Assembly: GCA_022036555.1 (NCBI GenBank)
Contig: CM039130.1
Location: 8,662,318 to 8,726,317 of the forward strand
Source: Microstegium vimineum
Taxonomy: Eukaryota > Streptophyta > Magnoliopsida > Poales > Poaceae
DNA: 64,000 bases
Reading direction: 5' to 3'
The position numbers were made by a program, and so were the translations under genes. The notes beneath the pieces were generated by a model, which saw nothing but the letters and a program-made list of their open reading frames with translations, did not search any database and was not told the DNA's origin. Below, piece by piece: positions 23,301-34,000 of the stretch; position 1 is the stretch's first letter, and the number at the start of each line of letters is the position of its first letter.

Positions 23301-26300
23301 GTACATGACTTGCATCAGCCATTCCTACTCCTAGTACCAGCCCACTACCTGCTGGTGTACCTCTACAAGTACATGGTATGGCCTATTGCCAACCAAGCTA
23401 CCGGACCAAGGACTTGGACAGCACAAGGCTGACCTCAACCAGCTCCTTGATTATCTGCAGCAAGAGAGAAAACGTGGGGAAGCAGCAGATTAAGTCTAAC
23501 ATTCTTCCCCTAATCCTGCTGCTAACCCTTAACCTCAACCATGCCAATCCTCTGCCTCAGCTCCTGAGACGCTAGAGAGACTTGGCATGCCGCGGTGGCT
23601 GCCATGATGTACTCCGCCTCGAAGGTCGACAACGCCACCGTCTTCTGCTTCAACGGCTGCTAGGCGATTGGCACCGCCGAGTATGCCCAAGGTACTCTGC
23701 TGCCTCCTATCCACGTCGCCCGCCTTGTCCGCGTCGCCGAACGCCGTGAGTTCTTGCTCACCTTCACCGGACTTCCGTAGCGCCTCGCTGAACGCCATCA
23801 ACCTCTTCTCCGCCGTCCAGTGATCCTGCCGCGGATCCTCCGTGACCCATTGTCCGACCGTCAGCTTGAACCGCTCCTCCATCGTCGTCGGCATGGACTT
23901 ACAGTCTGCCATGCCAGCCCGCTCCAGCAGCCTCTGCTGCCCCATCGTGATGAAGTCCCTCCCCTGCTCCACCTCAATGCCGAGGTAGCAGGAAAGAGTG
24001 CCGAGATCACTCGTCTCGATACGAGCTGCCATCTCGCGCTTGAATGCGGCGATGTCGACCGCCCGCGCCCTCGTGTCGTCGTACACCCCGACGATGTCCG
24101 CCGGTTCCTTCCCCCGTCGTCGGGTGTACAAGGCGTGCTCCTCCAGCATGGCCTTCCGCCACTCCGCGTCGCGCTCCGTGACTGCGAACGTGGCCAGGTC
24201 TTCCGTCTCAGCCCCGTGTGACTCGGCCCCACGAGACCCGACCGTGGCCCTTCGCCCCTCGAGGCCGCCAGGCTTGCGATCGAGCCCCCCCCCCCCCCCC
24301 CGTCGCGCGGTCGAGGCCGCTCCGCGCCTGTCGCGAATCACCTCCACTGGTCCCGTGCTCGAGGTCTCCCGGCCCGCTGTGGGGATCGCGGCCGCCCGAC
24401 CCGTGGTCGAGGCCTCCTGCCTCGCGGTCGGGGCCGCCCGCGTCGCGGTCGCGGTAGAGGCCGCTCTTGCCTCCACGGTCGAGGCCTCCCGCGTCGTGAT
24501 CGAGCCCTGTTGACCCGTCGGCCCCGCGGTCAGGGCTCCTCCAGCGGTCGAGGCCTGCTTGACCCGCGGTTGAAGCTCCGCGGTCGAGCTCGAGGCCCCC
24601 CTCCGCCTCGCTCGTCGCCGCCCGTCCTTTGGTCGGCGCCCCTCCTGTGGTCGAGGCTGTCCGGCGCGCTGTCGGGCCCTCCCGACCCGTAGTCGCGGCA
24701 TCCTGCTTCGCGGTCGAGGCCGTTGGCGTTGCGGTTGCGATCAAGCCCTCCCAGCTCGCTGTGGAGTCCGCCCGACTCACGGTCGAGCCAACTGCTCCCG
24801 TAGTCGAGGCCTTCCGACTCGGTCGAGAGGTTCTCGCCTGCTGTCGTGGCTCCTTCCGCATTCGAGACACGCTGGCCCGCGGTCGAGACCCCCCTGCGGA
24901 CCTGAGAAGATGCAAGGCCCAGGCCCCTGCTCCGGGCGGACTAGGCGGCTCCGGACGCCGCTGCTCCGGCGCCCCTGCTGCCGCCGGGACTTCAGCTTCC
25001 CCGACCGCGGACTCCACTGCGGCTGCTTCCCCGGCTGCCAGTGTTCCCCTTTCCCCTCCGTCATCAAGAACAGAGGAGGGAGGAGACGAGCCTTCCGCGG
25101 TTGGGTTTGGCGGTTCCTCCGCCTCTGCAGCCGCGGGCTCGTTCCCCTCCAACAGCTCCTGCGTGGCCTTGTCACCACTGAAAACAGAGGAGTTAGCAGG
25201 CGAGCCTTCCGCGGCTGGGCACGACGGCTCATCCGCCGTGGCAACCACGGGCTCGTCCCCTGCCTTAGGTCTGTCCCATGCCGCCTCGTCGGAGGCGACT
25301 TCCCGGGACACCCCCACCTTCTCCAGCACGTCCACCGCGCCAAGATGTACCTGCGCGCGCGGCTCGTCGAGATGGACAGCCGGCGGTGTAGTTCCCTGCT
25401 CCGCCCCTGCCTCCTCTGCTTCGCCGGCGTCCAGCGCACAGTACACCCCCATCAACAACGCTTGCTCGTCGTCGCTGTCATCCTGAGCCAGGTGGGCCTC
25501 CTCCTTGTCCGGCTTCTTCTCCGGACACTTCTCTGGGCACTCCCGTGCCCAGTGCCCCACCTTTCCGCAACGCCGGCACACGTTTGGGTCGGTGTTGCGC
25601 TTCTTGTCGCGCCGCTTGTCCCCACGGTCACCACCGCGGCCGGAGGAGCCTTCCCCAGACCGACGCTGCTTCATGCGCGCAGTCCACTCCTCCTCGGTCA
25701 GCAGCAGCTTGCTGCTGTCCTCCCGCTCCGTCGACGCTGCACCGCGACTCTCCCCGGGCGCACGATCCTCCACAGCCCGCAGCCGCCCAGTCACGTCCTC
25801 GAGCGACAAAGTGGACAAGTCCAACATCGTCTCGATGGACAGCGCAAGCTGGGCGTACTTGGCTGGCACGACGCGCAGCAGCTTGGCGACGACATCTTCG
25901 TCCTCCATCGGCTTGCCGTAGGTGGCGAGCTGACCTGCCAGCGACTGCAGACGCAGTGCGAAGTCCTCCACGGTCTCCCCGGACTTGAACCGGAGGTCGT
26001 CGAACTCTCGGCGCAGCTGCTGCGCCTTGGCCTTCTTGGCCTGATCCGAGCCGACGTGGAACGACGCCAGCATTTCCCATGCCTCCTTGGCCGTATCCTT
26101 GCGGCCGATCGCCTCATGGTACTCACTGGGAGTGGACGCCATGAGCGCCTCCATGACGCCCACCTCTGCATCCTCACCGGCTTTGCCGGTCTCCACGGCA
26201 GCCCACCACTTCCGCGCGCGCAGCTTCCACTTCATGTGGACAGCCCACTCGCCGTAGTTGGTGCGGGTGAGCATTGCCCAGGAGCTGGCTCCGCCGAACT

Positions 26301-29300
26301 CCCGCACCGTGCGCACCTCCGCCTGGGGCTGGACGATCAGTGGCTGTCCCGCCGCCTTGTCCTTCCCCGAGCCGCCGTCCTCCTTGGCCCCGGTGTTCGT
26401 ATCCATCACCGGCGGTTAAGCGCAGCGATGAGTACGGCTCTGATACCAATTGTTGGCACTAGGACCTAATGCCCAGGTGAGCAGCACCTGCTCTCCTCTC
26501 CTCTCCCTCTCCCCTGCTCCAAGGTAGAAGAAGAGCTTGAGCTCTCTACTCACACACTCACTGGTTCTCTGCGTTGGCAGAGAAGCAGACTCTGAATATG
26601 GTGGCAAAGAAGCTGTCTTTTCCATTGCATTGCTTGATGTTATATACACAATACTTGTACCATACAAGGTACAATACTACCTACTCCTTACACCTAAGGT
26701 ACATGACTTGCATCAGCCATTCCTACTCCTAGTACCAGCCCACTACCTGCTGGTGTACCTCTACAAGTACATGGTTATGGCCTATTGCCAACCAAGCTAC
26801 AGGACCAAGGACTTGGACAGCACAAGGCTGACCTCAACCAGCTCCTTGATTATCTGCAGCAAGAGAGAAAACATGGGGAAGCAGCAGATTAAGTCTAACA
26901 ACAAAGAGGGCAACACAGGAGGTGCTTCAATACCTGACGTGCTATACTATCCGCTGTCCTGCAGCTATTCAGCTTAGCAAAAGCACAGGAAGAACTTACT
27001 GTGGTGGCTCCCTTGGCTTGACACAGGAATGTGTGCCTGGACACTATATGATGGTGATGCAGATCAAATAATAGTTCCATTTGTGCACGGATAGTGTCCA
27101 AAGGTTTATATATATGCATGCCTCTCCCTCATTATCCTTGGAGCCTGAACTTTATGGACACACCGCAACAAGTGCGTTTTTATGGCGCAGCCCCAAATAT
27201 TCCAGGCGCAGTGGCTATAGCTGAAGATGAGGGAAAGGCATGGTTGTTGGCAGGGGCTCGAGGTTTATACCTCCTAGCTGCCATTGTTCCGGGTGGTTAG
27301 CGCCCTGTCTTATGGTAGTTTGGTAGTCTATAGTTTCTTTCGTAGGCGGGAGTGTTCCTAAGGGCAGCAGAAACAGAGTGTGTGTGTGTTTGTTGTTGTA
27401 TGGGCACTTGCCCCTCTTTTTCATCTTCTTAATATAATGGTGTGCAGCTGCTCTTCTGCATTTTCGAGAATTTTTTTTAAGAATACAAAGTTTTGATATA
27501 GTTATGGGAAAGTGAAGATAAGTCAGTCATGATCATCATATGTTTCCAGTTCTATGTTATTGGAGATATAAGATTGCTTCAAGAAAATAATATCATATAC
27601 CTGAACTGTACATGACATGTTGATTAGTTCCTACAGAATAACCCCTGAACTTTGATTTGGTCCACTTAATTCCCAATATTTTAATATCAGATCTTATGTA
27701 GATGTTGATTGTTCCATTAAAAATGTATAATGTTCTTTCAGGTATTTCATTATACTTGATGATTTATGGGCTCCATCAATGTGGGATATTGTCCGTCGTG
27801 CTTTGCCAGATGATACATGTTGCAGTAGAGTACTTGCTACAACAGAAATTGATGTTGTAGCTCATATATGTTCTGGTCATAACTCTAAGCATATTTTTAA
27901 GATGGAACCTCTCAGTGACGACGAGTCGAAAAAATTATTTTTAAGTAGATTTCCTGTCAATCAATCTATAAACAATGAACAATTGTTTGAAGTTTCATCT
28001 GAAATTGTAAGAAAATGTGGGGGGTTTCCACTAGCAACTATAACTACTGCAAGACTTTTAGCAAGACAACAGAACTCAGTAGAGCAATGTAACTGTATAA
28101 GGAGATCACTGAGATCAAATTTAAGAACAGATCCAACTTTTGAAGGGATGAAATATGTACTTAGCCTTTGTTACAACAATCTTCCTGGTCATTTAAAAGC
28201 TTGCATGTTATATGTTAGTGTATATAAAGAGGACCAAATAATCTGGAAAGATGATTTGGTGAAGCAGTGGATAGCTCAAGGTTTTATCTGTGCGCAAGAA
28301 GGGAAAGGCAAGGAGGAAGTTGCAAATACCTATTTTGATGAGCTTGTTAATGAGGGAATGATCCAACCTGTAGATACCAACTGCATTGGTGAAGTGCTAT
28401 CCTGTGCAGTGCACTACATGATACTTAATGTTATTAGGTACAAGTCTATAGAAGAAAATTTTGTCACTGCTATTGACCATTCTCAGGTCAATATAAGACT
28501 TGCTGATAAGGTTCGTCGGCTGTCTCTCCAATTTGGCGATGCAGAAGATGCATCACAACCCACAAAATTAAGACTGTTGCAAGTTCAATCACTTGTCTTT
28601 TTTGGACTCTTGAAGTCTTTGCCTTCTATAGCAGAGTTTCGGCTCTTTCGTGTCCTGATCCTTCATCTTTGGGGTGACCAAGATAACAAAAGTTTTGACC
28701 TTACCGCTATATGCCAATTGTTTCGACTGAGATATTTGGAGATAGTATGTAATGTTGCTATGGATCTGCAAATCAAAATGCAAGATCTACAACATTTGGA
28801 GACACTGAGAATAGATTCAAGAATAAGTGAGATTCCACCAGATATTGTTCATTTACCAAGCCTGCTGCACCTCAGTCTTCCTAGTGACACAAACCTACCC
28901 GATGGTATTGGCCAATTGACATCTCTTCAGGCATTAGGGTGCTTTGATCTAAGGAGCAATTCAGCAGAAAATGTGATCGACCTAGGAGAGCTAACCAATT
29001 TACAAGATCTTCGTCTCACTTGTTCAACAACACCTTCTGACAATCTTGAAGAGAAGTTGCAGTGCCTGGGATCAATTCTCTCGAAACTTAACAATCTCAA
29101 GTCTCTAACCATGTCCCCTGCAGGCTCCTGTAATGCTACTCTGGAGGTCAGTACCTCAAGCAATGCTATTTCTTGTGATGGATTGAGCAGTTTGTCCTCT
29201 CCTCCAGTTCTTCTTCAGAAGCTTGAGTTGTTCCCACAGATTTGCATCTTTTCCACCCTTCCAAAGTGGATTGGAAAACTACGCCTACTTGGGATTTTAA

Positions 29301-29890
29301 AGATTCAAGTTATGGGCCTATCGAGTGATGATGTTGATATCCTTGAAGGACTGCCTGCCCTCTCTGCTCTCTTGCTGTATGTCCAGACTGCCCCAGCAGA
29401 ACGGATCCTTTTTTACAAGGAGGGATTCCCAGTTCTCAAATACTTCAAATTCATCTGTTCTGCACTTTGCATTGCCTTTATGGAAGGAGCAATGGCCAAT
29501 GTTCGAAGGCTCAAGCTAGGCTTTGATGCTAACACGGTGGTGCAATACAGCCCAGTAGATGCTGGCTTTGAACACTTGACAGGCCTCGGAGAGATCTCTG
29601 CAAAAATAGGAAACACTGCTGCTGATGAATCCAGCAGAGTGGCTGCACAGTCTGCATTGGAGTCCGCCTTTAGCACTCATAGGGTCAACATAAAATTGGT
29701 GGATTGGCCTTTTTATGGCGAAAAAGAAAGGACTCCAGCTGCTCAAAAAGGAAAACATGGAACTCTAGAACATTGCAATCCGGTTCCAGATGTGAGCACA
29801 AACGAAGGCTCTGATAAACAATATGGAATTGGAGTATATGGTTCAAAGCAAGATGCAAACAAAAGATATGATAACAGGTGTAGACTGTAG
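20391..29890 (+). CDS. CC-NB-LRR (NLR) immune receptor gene, grass RGA5/Pik-like type; two main exons split by a 6.5-kb intron
   Basis: Exon 1 is 20391-21205; the intron is 21206-27741 (GTAAGT...TTTCAG); exon 2 starts at 27742. The splice rebuilds the kinase-2 box YFIILDDLW. Product motifs: Rx-type coiled coil with YDIDDFLDE (81-89), P-loop GLGGVGKTT (about 200-208), RNBS-B CCSRVLATT (298-306), GLPL-type CGGFPLA (364-370), and VHYMIL in place of VHDMxL (MHD position, 495-497; Asp to Tyr). LRRs fill about 520-900, ending VNIKLVDWPFYGE, as usual for these grass NLRs. Unspliced reading ends at TAG 29890 (987 aa). A GT donor at 29878 instead joins in frame to 29985-30074 and the SERK-like exons. 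The ATG at 20391 is chosen because MEAPVSVSLG is the standard start in this group. Role: intracellular pathogen recognition. Confidence 0.85.
21480..22060. repeat. foldback-like repeat in NLR intron 1
   Basis: The left side reads CATCTATGGATATACCGTGTTTGGTTGCATGGACGAG. The right side has CCATACAACCAACCAAACAAG...CCAGAAATCCATGGATGACC, roughly the reverse complement, as in a MITE. I could not fix the ends or a target duplication. Confidence 0.35.
22342..22420. repeat. perfect 26-bp inverted repeat (hairpin) in NLR intron 1
   Basis: Arms 22342-22367 (CTTGATTAATTTGTTAGTGT then TTTATG) and 22395-22420 are exact reverse complements separated by 27 nt. It directly precedes a 68-bp LINE-like fragment (22426-22493). 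Confidence 0.85.
22426..22493 (+). repeat. short LINE-like fragment, copy of 27231-27298
   Basis: GGGAAAGGCATGGTCGTTGG...GTTCCGGGTGGTT matches the downstream copy at 27231-27298 with only two visible differences. Confidence 0.7.
23053..23501 (-). repeat. 3' LTR of the non-autonomous copia element
   Basis: 449 bp, nearly identical to 26451-26900. On the minus strand GTGTATATAAC (about 23241-23250) is a possible TATA box. Confidence 0.9.
23535..24284 (-). pseudogene. copia reverse transcriptase / RNase H remnants
   Basis: In a frame different from gag, the minus strand reads EWRKAMLEEHALYTRRR, then VDIAAFKREMAARIETSDLG and LSCYLGIEVEQGRDFITMGQ, then RLLERAGMADCKSMPT. This is the end of a copia reverse transcriptase without the catalytic palm. 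Then come RNase H-like pieces (AFGDADKAGDVD). The 17-C run at 24285-24301 lies where this frame meets the gag frame. Confidence 0.65.
24208..26409 (-). CDS. copia gag with long low-complexity C-terminal extension
   Basis: ATG 26409 (or 26406). A gag domain with YGEWAVHMKWKLRARKWW, the UBN2-like region EAWEMLASFHVGSDQAKKAK, DDLRFKSGETVEDFALRLQS, and CCHC knuckle CRRCGKVGHWARECP. The usual end of gag (VHLDEPRAQVHLG) is followed not by protease but by Glu/Ala/Pro-rich sequence with two related segments (DEPVVATADEPSCPAAEGSP and EPAAAEAEEPPNPTAEGSSP). After that come many copies of a short Gly-Leu-Asp-Arg motif encoded by GGTCGAGGCC-type repeats, to the stop near 24208. 733 aa in all. Gag packages RNA into virus-like particles in the cytoplasm; here it is the only complete gene of the element. 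Confidence 0.75.
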   Translation of the reverse strand: MMDTNTGAKEDGGSGKDKAAGQPLIVQPQAEVRTVREFGGASSWAMLTRTNYGEWAVHMKWKLRARKWWAAVETGKAGEDAEVGVMEALMASTPSEYHEAIGRKDTAKEAWEMLASFHVGSDQAKKAKAQQLRREFDDLRFKSGETVEDFALRLQSLAGQLATYGKPMEDEDVVAKLLRVVPAKYAQLALSIETMLDLSTLSLEDVTGRLRAVEDRAPGESRGAASTEREDSSKLLLTEEEWTARMKQRRSGEGSSGRGGDRGDKRRDKKRNTDPNVCRRCGKVGHWARECPEKCPEKKPDKEEAHLAQDDSDDEQALLMGVYCALDAGEAEEAGAEQGTTPPAVHLDEPRAQVHLGAVDVLEKVGVSREVASDEAAWDRPKAGDEPVVATADEPSCPAAEGSPANSSVFSGDKATQELLEGNEPAAAEAEEPPNPTAEGSSPPSSVLDDGGERGTLAAGEAAAVESAVGEAEVPAAAGAPEQRRPEPPSPPGAGAWALHLLRSAGGSRPRASVSRMRKEPRQQARTSRPSRKASTTGAVGSTVSRADSTASWEGLIATATPTASTAKQDAATTGREGPTARRTASTTGGAPTKGRAATSEAEGGLELDRGASTAGQAGLDRWRSPDRGADGSTGLDHDAGGLDRGGKSGLYRDRDAGGPDREAGGLDHGSGGRDPHSGPGDLEHGTSGGDSRQARSGLDRATGGGGGARSQAWRPRGAKGHGRVSWGRVTRG
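26451..26900 (-). repeat. 5' LTR of the non-autonomous copia element
   Basis: 450 bp, TG...CA ends on the plus strand, next to the primer site and followed by target duplication ACAAA. Confidence 0.9.
27120..27475 (+). mobile_element. 3' end of a LINE-like retrotransposon
   Basis: A coding tail (AWLLAGARGLYLLAAIVPGG then stop at 27300) is followed by a 3' UTR ending CTTCTTAATATAATGGTGTGCAG...TTTTCGAGAA, as in grass L1-type LINEs. No 5' portion is present here; a 68-bp piece of the same sequence is at 22426. Confidence 0.5.
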
Positions 29891-29984
29891 ACTCTTCCTG
29901 TATCCTCCTCTTATGACTGCTCTTTTCATACCATTTATTCTTCCCATATGAGTTTTGAATGGTAAATGGTTGTCTTGCCACTAG

Positions 29985-30074
29985 GATTACTGTGTCATTG
30001 GAGTCCTTGGATAATGATCCAGAAATTCAAGAATTGGGCTCAGGGGAAGCCACAAGAAGACAAGGTGACACTGG
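29985..30074 (+). CDS. candidate linker exon joining NLR and SERK-like parts
   Basis: The preceding intron 29878-29984 is GTGTAG...CACTAG (107 nt). The exon keeps the NLR frame: ITVSLESLDNDPEIQELGSG then EATRRQGDTG. It ends at a good donor G|GTATGT (30074/30075). Its phase matches the next SERK-like exon at 31071. The peptide is acidic and low in hydrophobics, with no domain I recognise. An alternative donor at 30064 would break the SERK frame. It is supported only by splice-site and phase logic, not by expression data. Confidence 0.5.
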
Positions 30075-30240
30075 GTATGTATTTGTCCCAAAGGGAACAT
30101 AAGGCTTCTTATATTTTTATTCCTCAATCAATATATACCAGTAACGCCCCATACCTTTATGCACATGCTTCGGTAGAAAGGGGTTTGGCCAAATCCCCTT
30201 GGATTAGTATGGGGGTATGACTTTATTTTTCCCTTCCAAT

Positions 30241-30661
30241 CAATGTTATCAAGTCGTCTAGTCAATCCTAGTCGCCATGGGACCGGTTGACGACTAGTAG
30301 CCTGGTCTGTCCTAGTCGTCCTATATATATCAGGACTAATTTACCAAATATTAGTCTAATATACTATATGTTCTAGAGTACAAACCAAGCATGAAAAATA
30401 ACTATAGGGTGGTGGCTGCATGCAGGGTTGCAAATCAGGCTGACAAACATGAGCCCAAGTGGCCTAAACCATCCCAGATGCAGCCCATGTCTAAGCTGTC
30501 CAACAATTCCATTCTGGTCATCCACCCCCTAGGCCCTAGTCATCCAACTAATCGGATGACCAGAGAACTAACTGGCCTAATCGAGTCATAGCTCCTAGTT
30601 GAGTCTAGGATACCAACTAGGATGACTAGTCATGAGTTAATCAGACAATTTGATAACACTG
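30241..30661. repeat. MITE-like element in the intron between NLR and SERK-like parts
   Basis: The ends CAATGTTATCAAGTCGTCTA and (reverse complement of the right end) CAGTGTTATCAAATTGTCTG match at 16 of 20 positions. The interior is rich in CCTAGTCG / CTAGTCAT motifs. No clear target duplication was found. Confidence 0.55.
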
Positions 30662-30867
30662 CTTCATGTTTTATTATACATTAGTAGGACTACTTTGTGC
30701 TGATGCTATCTAGGCATAGCTTTAAGCATATTATGACTATCTACGCTAGTGATTCCTTTAATCATCAATCTCTTTCTGCCTACTTTCTTGGTGGTCCCAT
30801 CATTTTGCTTGGAAACTTTAAAAGCTGACAACTGTTTCTCTTTCTAGTGCAAAGGTCAAGTTGTGGG

Positions 30868-30918
30868 CTGGTGCGGGGGGTGGGGATGGTGGTGTGTGTG
30901 TGGGGGGGGGGGGGGGGG
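30868..30918 (+). other. G-rich tract in the intron
   Basis: GCGGGGGGTGGGGATGG, then a GTGTGTGT spacer, then a run of 17 G. It is a potential G-quadruplex between the NLR and SERK-like exons. Run length may be unreliable in the assembly. Confidence 0.5.
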
Positions 30919-31070
30919 TGTTACAGTATATTGGATAGGCTATTTTCCCATGGAATTATGGGCTTTGGTGCATATTCAACACCCATATTCATATGTATGT
31001 ATAGAGCCTCAGATGAATGCAAGTGTCAAGTGCTATCCATAATATTCATTTGCATTAGACTGAATTATAG

Positions 31071-34000
31071 GGATCTGTCAAACAACAATTTGCCTGGCGA
31101 AGCTGGATCATTTTCATTATCCACCAACATCAGGTAAAGCTAAATTCATCATTTTTTTCAGCCTTGAAGCTTCTGCTATTCACACTTGTCCATTTTTGCA
31201 GATTTGTGAATGACCCTTACCTATGTGGATCCAGTGCCACAAAACCTACTAGTCCTGGTGCTAGCCCCTTTCCTCCATCTCATCCATACAACCCTACAGC
31301 TTCTGTGCAATCACCAGGTGATTTGTTCGGATCCTTGACTATTATGTTCATGTAAACCTTTTGAGTTCAATATGACTATCCTATGTTATGGGCCAGGGCC
31401 AGGAATGAAGAGCTAAACAGGTTAAACGTTTGCTTGTGATATTGTTTATGCATGTGCAGTGCGGTAGTAGTAACCATTTTGCATAGATAGGTTAAAACCA
31501 TCACGCCATTAAGTTAGGAAGACTTTAGAGCCTATCTATCTTACTAGTTACTAGCTGTCAAATCACAGCTTGCATCAGCACCTATATTATCAACTTAATT
31601 TCCTTAAATTATCCATGGAATATATTTGGATAGTGCTTCAACGCCAATTTCAGTTGTAGCCGTGCTAGGGGAGAGCAGAAGTTGGGGCGCCACTCAGTGT
31701 TCTAAATAGCGGTCTATAGCATTTAGTGGAGAGGTCTTCTCAGCAGCTATAGCATGCTATTTAGTACAACTGTGTTGTAGCTAGGCCATTGGGAGGTGGT
31801 AGATATGCTGAGGGGGACAGGTGTACTGAGGATGGGAAGGTGGGCAGACGAGCAGCACAGGAGGCCGATGTTGGGTGCACTTGGGAAAACCGAACAAAAG
31901 AAACATAAGGGGCCTCTACTCCACTCTTGGGATAAGGGGCTTGGGTTGGATTTGAGGGCCTGAGTAGGGGACCTGGTCGAGTGAGTTTTTTACCGTTGGC
32001 CCTTAAAAGTAGAGTAGGAGCCTTGCTGGAGATGTTCTAAGGGTTTCCCTCCCCCCTCTTTCACTAGCTTTCACGCCTCCACAATGCTTGGCCTCCGCCT
32101 TGTGTTCTCTGACGTGGCCATGGCCATCATGTTAGAATATAATTGTAACAGCCCACATGGGCATCCGGTCCATTGGCCTTGTATATTGTAACCATAACAT
32201 AGCCTGTCTAGGATTAGTACCGTACTGGTAATTGTACATGTACTGCAAGCCATAACCGGCTATATAATGAAGGTCACCCCCCCTGATTAGGGTGTGCGGT
32301 GTTTCTACATGGTATCTAACTAATCCCGATCCTTCCCTTCCGCTTTTCTCCTCTGCCCGTGCGCCCTTACTCTAGGGCTCGCGCCACCACACCCAAGGCC
32401 GAGGACCGCCGCCGCCAGCAGCCGCGCGTACACCATCGCGCCGCCGCGGCCGCCGCTGTCCTCCGCCCCACCCGCGCCCCTGGTCCTCCGATCAGGCCGC
32501 GCACCCGCCAGCCGCCGCCCTCTACCGCTCGACACACGTCGCGCCGCCAGGGCCGCCGCTCACCCGCGATCATGACGGAGTCCTCTGCGACCTCCGCTGC
32601 TCTCGGCTCGTCCACATCCGCCGCCATGGGAGACGGCGTCGCTCCTCCTGTCTTCGCGGCCTATGCAGCCGTGAACGTCAAGCAGCATGTCCCGGTCCCC
32701 CTTAGCCTCGAGCATCCCAACTACTCCAAGTGGAAGGCCTTCTTCACCGCCCTCTGCGGCAAGTACGGGCTGCTCGGCCACATCGACGGCACGGAGGCCG
32801 CGCGCCCGACTGACCCCACGTGGTCTCAGCCCGACGCCTGCATCCGTGGCTGGATGTACGGCTCCTGCGACGACACCGTCCTCGACCTCGCCATGGAGCC
32901 CGAGCAAGACGTGCGCGCTTTGTACGTCTCCATCGAGGCCCTGTTCCAAGCAAACAAGGAGCCTCGGGCGATCATCCTCGGGCAGGAGTTCCACAGCATG
33001 GTTCAAGGCGATCTCTCCATCGACGCCTACGCACAACAGATGAAGCACACCGCCGACGCTATGCGGGAGGTCGGGCATACCGTCCCCCCCTCACAGCTTG
33101 TGCTCAATCTCCTGCGCGGTATCAATCCTCGCTTCGCCAACACCGCTGACATCATCGCCAACACGTCGCCGCTTCCAGACTTCAAGTCCGCCACCAACAT
33201 GCTCCGCGTCAAGGAACTTCGCCTCGGCAGCGAGGGCAAGGAGGCCTCGGCATCAGTGCTCGCCGCCTTCACCACCTCCTCTTGCACCTCGCCTTCCTGC
33301 CAGTCCACCTCCTCCTTGGCCTCTAATTGTGGCGGTGGTGGCAAGGGCAAGGGGGGCAAGGGCAAAGGCGGTCGCGGCGGCAACAGCAACAACAGCGGCG
33401 GTGGGCGCAACCAGCAGCAGCAGCGTGGCGGCCCACAGGGCGTCTCCGGCGGTCGTCAGGCTTCTCAGCCGGCCGGTCCTTGGGTGTGCTACAACCCTTG
33501 GGCCGCCCAGTGGGCTCCTCAACAACAACAGCAACAACAGTGGGGTGCAACATCAGCGCCTCCTCCACTGCCCCCGCCTCCGCATCAGGCCCACACTGCC
33601 TTCGCGCCGCCCCAGTTCTCTGCGCCCCCGGCGTACGGATCCTGGGATCAGGCCAGCCTGATCGCCGCCCTTAACCAGATGGCGATTCAGGGCTCTAACT
33701 CCTGGGTCATGGACAGCGGAGCGACATCCCACATGTCCTCCAACGACGTTATTCTTCTTTCCCGTCTTCCGACTCCACCGTCCTCCATCACGGTTGGCAA
33801 CGGGCAATCTGTTCCTATTCTTAGTCGTGGCACATCTTTTTTACCAATAGCTGATTGTCCTTTTTATCTTGATAATGTTCTTGTCGCTCCTCAACTCACC
33901 CGTAATCTGTTATCTGTCCGACAGCTTACTCGCGACAATAATTGTTCAATTGAGTTTGACGCCTCTGGTTTTTCTGTTAAGGATCTCAAGACCAAGACGT

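Larger units (their letters stand above)
23053..26900 (-). mobile_element. non-autonomous Ty1/copia element (gag kept, pol mostly deleted) in NLR intron 1
   Basis: LTRs at 23053-23501 and 26451-26900 start TGTTGGCAC and end TCTAACA. The target duplication ACAAA is perfect (23048-23052 and 26901-26905). The minus-strand primer site TTGGTATCAGAGCC is at about 26439-26451 and a polypurine tract TTAGGGGAAGAA at 23502-23513. The internal 2.9 kb encodes an intact copia gag, then Glu/Ala-rich and repetitive segments, then scraps of reverse transcriptase and RNase H. No protease or integrase was found, so movement would depend on a partner element. Its two LTRs are nearly identical by eye, so insertion is young. 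Confidence 0.9.

Noticed and set aside
24629..26469. Long plus-strand ORFs (285 and 519 codons) opposite copia gag
   Set aside because: They are antisense to a clear gag gene with a CCHC knuckle and result from its GC-rich repetitive codons.
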